A stretch of DNA of 64,000 nt from Paenarthrobacter sp. Z7-10 (GTDB lineage: Bacteria > Actinomycetota > Actinomycetes > Actinomycetales > Micrococcaceae): contig NZ_JADPVH010000005.1 of NCBI RefSeq assembly GCF_026932795.1, forward strand, positions 37,816 to 101,815. The letters run 5' to 3'. Positions 60,909 through 64,000 of this stretch are shown one piece after another; position 1 is the stretch's first letter, and the number at the start of each line of letters is the position of its first letter. Made by a program: the position numbers and the translations under genes. The notes under the pieces are model-generated. The model was not told the DNA's origin. It did not search any database and saw only the letters and a program-made list of their open reading frames with translations.

Positions 60909-62174
60909 TTAGACGCCCTTCGGCGCGTGGGCCACCATGTACTTCCGTCCGGCCAGGACAATGCCCATACCCACCAAGAGGGCGAACGCGGCAACGTAAA
61001 ACGGCATCTGGACACCCAGGTGTTCGGCGATCTGGGTCGCAGCGAACGGCGCCAGGGCGCCGCCCATCCAGCGGATGAAGTTGTATCCGGCGCTGGCCAC
61101 CGGCCGTGGAGAATCCGAAACGCCCATGGCGAGTTCGGTGAACAGCGTGTTGTTAATGCCCAACAGCGCACCGCCAATGATGACCAGGACCACGATGGCG
61201 GGAACCGAATGCCCGGCTGCCAGTCCCAGGCCCACCAGTACCAGGAGCAGAGCTCCGAGCGAGCCGAGCAAGGTAGGAACGGGACCGAACCGGCGCTGCA
61301 GCACCGGAGCAACGAAGACCGAGAACACGGCGACCGCCGCGCCCCAGCCGAAGAAGACGGCACCGATGCCATAGGCGTTTATACCGAGGATGAACGGGGT
61401 AAAGGCCAGCACGGTGAAGAAGCCGTAGTTATAGAACAGCGCACGGGCAGCTGTGGTTCGCAGTCCGGGGTGTCCCAGCGCCAGCAGCGGGTCCCGCAGC
61501 CGGGTCCTGCGGGCCGGGGCGGGCGTTTTGGGCAGCAGGATCATCAGCGCGATCAAAGCCGCGGCCATAAGGGTTGCGGTGCCGAAGAATGGTGCGCGCC
61601 ACTGCCAGCCACCCAGCAGTGCGCCGAGCAGCGGGCCGAGCGAAAGACCCAGACCCAATGCTGCTTCATAAAGGATGACGGCGGTCGCGGTACCTCCGCT
61701 GGCGACGCCGACCATGACGGCAAGCGCGGTGGCCACGAACAAAGCATTGCCCAATCCCCAGCCGGCGCGGAAACCGACCAGCGTGGCGACGTTTCCTGAC
61801 ATCCCGGACAGCGAAGCGAACACGACGATCAGGACGAGGCCGATCATGAGTGTCTTCTTGCCGCCGATCCGTGATGATACGAATCCGGTGACAAGCATGG
61901 CGACGGCGGTAACCAGAAAATAACTGGTAAACAGCAGCGATACCTGGCTGGGGCTGGCCTGCAGGTTTACGGCGATGGCCGGCAGGATGGGGTCCACCAG
62001 GCCAATGCCCATGAAGGCAAAGACGGCCGCAAGCGCGGTCGCCCAGACCGCCTTGGGTTGCCGCAGCATCGACACCTTCTCCTTCTGCAGGGTGTCTTCG
62101 ATTTCCTCGGCAGTGGTACTTTTTTCGTTAGTGGTAATTTTTTCGACAGTGGTATCCGCCATGTTGGCCGCCAC
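60909..62174 (-). CDS. MFS transporter under MarR control
   Basis: 421 aa, 12 transmembrane segments after a polar N-terminus of about 40 residues (THR/GLU-rich, VEKITTNEKSTTAEE). Helix 1 has FAFMGIGLVDPILPAIAVNL, the motif A loop is FVSSRIGGKKTLMIG and helix 5 includes LYEAALGLGLSLGPLLGALLGG, which is the drug-antiporter motif C. I chose GTG 62174 with AAGGAGGG 3-4 bases before; ATG 62162 is an alternative. It lies 97 bases after the MarR gene on the same strand, the classic regulator-exporter pair. The drug is unknown. Confidence 0.84.
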   Translation of the reverse strand: MAANMADTTVEKITTNEKSTTAEEIEDTLQKEKVSMLRQPKAVWATALAAVFAFMGIGLVDPILPAIAVNLQASPSQVSLLFTSYFLVTAVAMLVTGFVSSRIGGKKTLMIGLVLIVVFASLSGMSGNVATLVGFRAGWGLGNALFVATALAVMVGVASGGTATAVILYEAALGLGLSLGPLLGALLGGWQWRAPFFGTATLMAAALIALMILLPKTPAPARRTRLRDPLLALGHPGLRTTAARALFYNYGFFTVLAFTPFILGINAYGIGAVFFGWGAAVAVFSVFVAPVLQRRFGPVPTLLGSLGALLLVLVGLGLAAGHSVPAIVVLVIIGGALLGINNTLFTELAMGVSDSPRPVASAGYNFIRWMGGALAPFAATQIAEHLGVQMPFYVAAFALLVGMGIVLAGRKYMVAHAPKGV

Positions 62175-62271
62175 GGGCCCTCCTTCAGAATGTCCTTGAC
62201 TCAAAATGTTCTGGTGCGCAGCTGCTCTGCCGGGGCCCGTCCCAAACCAGCGGGATCCGGGAGCCGCCGAT

Positions 62272-62718
62272 TTAGCGGTATGGTGGCCGGCCCAGGGCGA
62301 TGCTGAGCCGGTTCAGAGCCGGAATCGCCGCCGTGATTGCCTCCCGGTCCGCAGCGGAGAGCGTCGCCAGTTGGGCCGCCAGCATCTTGTTTCGGCGGTT
62401 ATTTGCCCCGGCGAGGACCTCGCGGCCCTTCGGCGTCAGGCTCACCAGAACCACCCGCGCGTCGTGGGCGTCCGGTCCGCGGGTCACCAGTCGGGCCGCT
62501 TCCAGCCGGATGATCTGCTCGGTGGCGCTGGGAACCCGGATGCCGCTGTTGCGCGCGATGTCGCTGACCCGGGCGGGTCCCTCGGCCACCATATTGAGCG
62601 TGCTGACCTGTGCAGTGCTGAGTTCACCCTCGGCATCCAGAGAGCGGATCAAGTACACCGCGTGCCGCAGGCTCTCCCGGTAGCGTCCGGCCAACTCCAG
62701 CAGCGCGTCATCCTTCAT
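62272..62718 (-). CDS. MarR-family transcriptional regulator
   Basis: 148 aa. The winged helix domain (about 30-110) shows LSTAQVSTLNMVAEGPARVSDIA, the recognition region GIRVPSATEQIIRLEAARLV and the wing RGPDAHDARVVLVSLTPKG. Flanking helices form the dimer. ATG 62718 has no Shine-Dalgarno and lies 2 bases from the operator repeats, so it may be leaderless. The MFS gene lies downstream on the same strand, probably under its repression. Confidence 0.9.
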   Translation of the reverse strand: MKDDALLELAGRYRESLRHAVYLIRSLDAEGELSTAQVSTLNMVAEGPARVSDIARNSGIRVPSATEQIIRLEAARLVTRGPDAHDARVVLVSLTPKGREVLAGANNRRNKMLAAQLATLSAADREAITAAIPALNRLSIALGRPPYR

Positions 62719-62720
62719 AG

Positions 62721-62749
62721 TTAGACAGCCTAATAGTTAGGGAGCCTAA
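62721..62749. promoter_or_regulatory. Duplicated MarR operator dyads
   Basis: Two 13-bp dyads, TTAGACAGCCTAA (62721-62733) and TTAGGGAGCCTAA (62737-62749), spaced 16 bases centre to centre, lie directly before the marR start. Each has TTAG and CTAA half-sites. On the minus strand TTGACT (62756-62751) and TATTAG (62735-62730) could be the promoter covered by these sites. Confidence 0.68.
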
Positions 62750-62817
62750 TAGTCAAGTTAAAGAAAACCCGCCCGGCAGGCCTTTGCGGCCCGCCCAGGC
62801 GGGGGTAACGTTGTAGC

Positions 62818-63267
62818 TTATGCGCTTTCGGGCCGCCCACGAAGCCGCCGGAAGCGCGCCAAACCGATTGCCGCGAGGATTGCGCCAGCCGCTTCGACGA
62901 CGGCGCTAAGGGACTTCTCGAAGAACCAAACGGGCTCATACATGGCCGGGATCGGGCCCAGCGCCGGAACATTGACGTACCGGTAGAGGATCACCGCAAT
63001 GAATCCCGCTCCGGCCACCAGCAGGGCAAAGCCATAGGCGGGACGGCTCGACCGGATGAGGAGATAAATGGCGGCAACGAGGGCCGCAACTGCCTCGATC
63101 CGAAATAGATTCCCGCCCCCGATTCCGTCCGGCGCGGACAGTTGGTAACCGGGAGCGAGCCTGAAATGGACGACGGCATCAATGACAAGGGCGGCGGCGA
63201 TCAGTACCCGCAGCACGATGTCCAGAACGGAGAACCGCTTTTGACTCGCCCGGCGCCGGGATGTCAC
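62818..63267 (-). CDS. Four-span membrane protein paired with a cupredoxin
   Basis: 149 aa. Four hydrophobic segments (about 14-35, 58-73, 80-98, 118-136) with Arg-rich ends (MTSRRRASQKRF and LARFRRLRGRP) place both ends in the cytoplasm. The start is GTG 63267, whose GTGA overlaps the cupredoxin stop by 4 bases, so expression is coupled. HFRLAPGYQ and RYVNVPALGPIP are the only distinctive loops. I recognise no family; a DoxX-like role or a copper partner is conceivable, not shown. Confidence 0.65.
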   Translation of the reverse strand: MTSRRRASQKRFSVLDIVLRVLIAAALVIDAVVHFRLAPGYQLSAPDGIGGGNLFRIEAVAALVAAIYLLIRSSRPAYGFALLVAGAGFIAVILYRYVNVPALGPIPAMYEPVWFFEKSLSAVVEAAGAILAAIGLARFRRLRGRPESA

Positions 63268-63752
63268 TTGACGACCAGCATGCCGTGCATGTTGCTGTGA
63301 AAGGTGCAGTGGTAAGCATACGTTCCGGCCTTATCGGGGGCCTTAAAGGTCATGCTCTCGCCCGCCTTGACTGTGACATCGAAGGCACTGCCTTCATCCG
63401 CCGTCACGGTATGCGCCTGGCTGTCCATGTTCATCACCGTCACCATCGCGCCGGGAGCGACACTGTCCGGGCCCTGATAAGCAAAGTCCTTAATGTGGAT
63501 GGTCCCAGCCGCAGACATGTCAGATTCGGTGGCTGAAGCCGATGCCGGTGCCGGGGACTGGTCCGCTGCAGCCGAGGACATCGGCGCTGATGCGGAGGCC
63601 ATCGGCGCAGATGCTGAGGCCATCGGGGCTGCTGCAGCCGTGGTGGGGCTGCTGCCCGTGCCCGATGCCCCACAGCCGCTTACCAGCAGCACCGCCGCTG
63701 CAACAGCAAGGTACGTTCCTTTTATCCTGATAGGCATTGTCCTGATAGGCAT
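63264..63752 (-). CDS. Cupredoxin lipoprotein (plastocyanin-like)
   Basis: 162 aa. The N-terminus is a lipoprotein signal, with the lipobox LVSGC and lipidated Cys27. A 50-residue Ala/Ser/Pro/Met-rich linker with APMASAS repeats follows. The cupredoxin domain (about 84-162) carries the type 1 copper ligands: His in SQAHTV, Cys in YHCTFH, His within the same loop, and Met in NMHGML. It should carry electrons or copper outside the membrane. The start ATG 63752 has GGAGA upstream; the next ATG, 6 codons in, repeats the same five codons. Confidence 0.86.
   Translation of the reverse strand: MPIRTMPIRIKGTYLAVAAAVLLVSGCGASGTGSSPTTAAAAPMASASAPMASASAPMSSAAADQSPAPASASATESDMSAAGTIHIKDFAYQGPDSVAPGAMVTVMNMDSQAHTVTADEGSAFDVTVKAGESMTFKAPDKAGTYAYHCTFHSNMHGMLVVK
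63721..63752. repeat. 15-bp tandem duplication at the cupredoxin start
   Basis: On the minus strand ATGCCTATCAGGACA is followed by ATGCCTATCAGGATA, one base different and in frame, so MPIRT is repeated as MPIRI. Either ATG could serve as start. Confidence 0.75.
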
Positions 63753-63803
63753 GGCGTTCCATCTCCAAAGATTGATTGAATCCTAGCGTTGAGACCGGTG
63801 GGG

Positions 63804-64000
63804 TTAGGCGGGGTGGTGGCTGGTGAGGTGGGCGTAGACGACGGTGTTGTCGTCGTAGAGGTTGGTCGCGGGGTTGTAGCCGCCACAGGTAATCAACCGG
63901 ATCTCGGCCCGGTTGGTGTTGCCGTACACTTCCAGGGTCGGGAAGGTGTCCTTATGGAAATCCGCGAGCCGGTCGACCTGGAACACCGCGACGGTGTGAT
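63804..64000 (-). CDS. Class F-type sortase, C-terminal part (5' end beyond the window)
   Basis: About 65 residues to the stop. The nucleophile Cys is in RAEIRLITCGGYNP, matching the TLxTC box, preceded by VYGNTNRAEIRL and followed by YDDNTVVYAHLTSH, the catalytic-strand end typical of actinobacterial class F sortases. The His and the first half are outside the window. Sortases anchor proteins to the cell wall. The gene is 51 bases from the cupredoxin lipoprotein gene, same strand. Confidence 0.78.
   Translation of the reverse strand, partial: HTVAVFQVDRLADFHKDTFPTLEVYGNTNRAEIRLITCGGYNPATNLYDDNTVVYAHLTSHHPA

Noticed and set aside
1..64000. CRISPR array, prophage structural genes or biosynthetic gene cluster
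   Set aside because: I looked for regularly spaced repeats with unique spacers, phage head and tail proteins, and PKS/NRPS domains. None is present; the only tandem arrays have no spacers.

Overview
The window is about 64 kb of high-GC chromosomal DNA from an actinobacterium. Mycothiol synthase (MshD), GlnR, an Rpf/LysM cell-wall lytic protein, the HadA/HadB-type dehydratase pair, a NusG with a long acidic N-terminus and an MutT1-type Nudix-phosphatase fusion together point to Micrococcales. The gene content best fits Arthrobacter or a close relative in the Micrococcaceae; this placement is inference from gene families, not from a search.

Layout. 1-4.3 kb (+): the end of a YdeP-type molybdopterin oxidoreductase, an oxalate/formate-type MFS carrier, a thiolase and a YbaK-type deacylase. 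4.5-11.2 kb (-): the ribosomal/transcription block tRNA-Trp, secE, nusG, rplK, rplA, then two double-GNAT acetyltransferases inserted before rplJ-rplL, which have their own attenuator-like L10 leader. 11.4-16.9 kb: an aminotransferase, pfkA, a GNAT protein, an 18-bp minisatellite and a PadR-regulated multidrug MFS pump. 17-24.3 kb: ygfZ, a nitrobindin-like protein, a 37-aa membrane peptide, glnR, a TetR/ABC exporter operon and mshD. 24.3-30.3 kb: ppk, mutT1, thyA (interrupted by an in-frame TAG), folA and asd. 30.5-43.8 kb: an AlkZ-like protein, fatty acid desaturase, murB-hadB-hadA, DUF2797, a CitE-like lyase, an alpha-glucosidase divergent from a ROK regulator with a clear operator, a CPA1 antiporter, an NAD(P)-binding protein and a DUF1206 protein.

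43.9-45.4 kb is a small foreign remnant: an integrase C-terminal fragment and a lower-GC Fic gene between two 20-bp direct repeats (19/20 identical), one of them in the terminator of tRNA-Met. 45.4-64 kb: tRNA-Met, tRNA-Thr, a cold-shock-type DEAD-box helicase with a long leader, a MOSC protein, glutaryl-CoA-type dehydrogenase, SDR, amidohydrolase, MFS, Rpf/LysM protein, metB-cbs (transsulfuration), an SLC13-like carrier, an AlkA-like glycosylase, a monooxygenase, thioredoxin, a MarR-MFS pair with duplicated operator dyads, and a cupredoxin lipoprotein with a membrane partner, ending in a partial class F sortase.

I see no CRISPR array, prophage, secondary-metabolite cluster or obvious new multi-gene system. 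The points most worth a second look are the amber codon in thyA, the decayed Fic/integrase island, the mutually exclusive pairing in the rplJ leader, the duplicated acetyltransferases inside the ribosomal protein block and the minisatellite that supplies the stop codon of an efflux pump gene.
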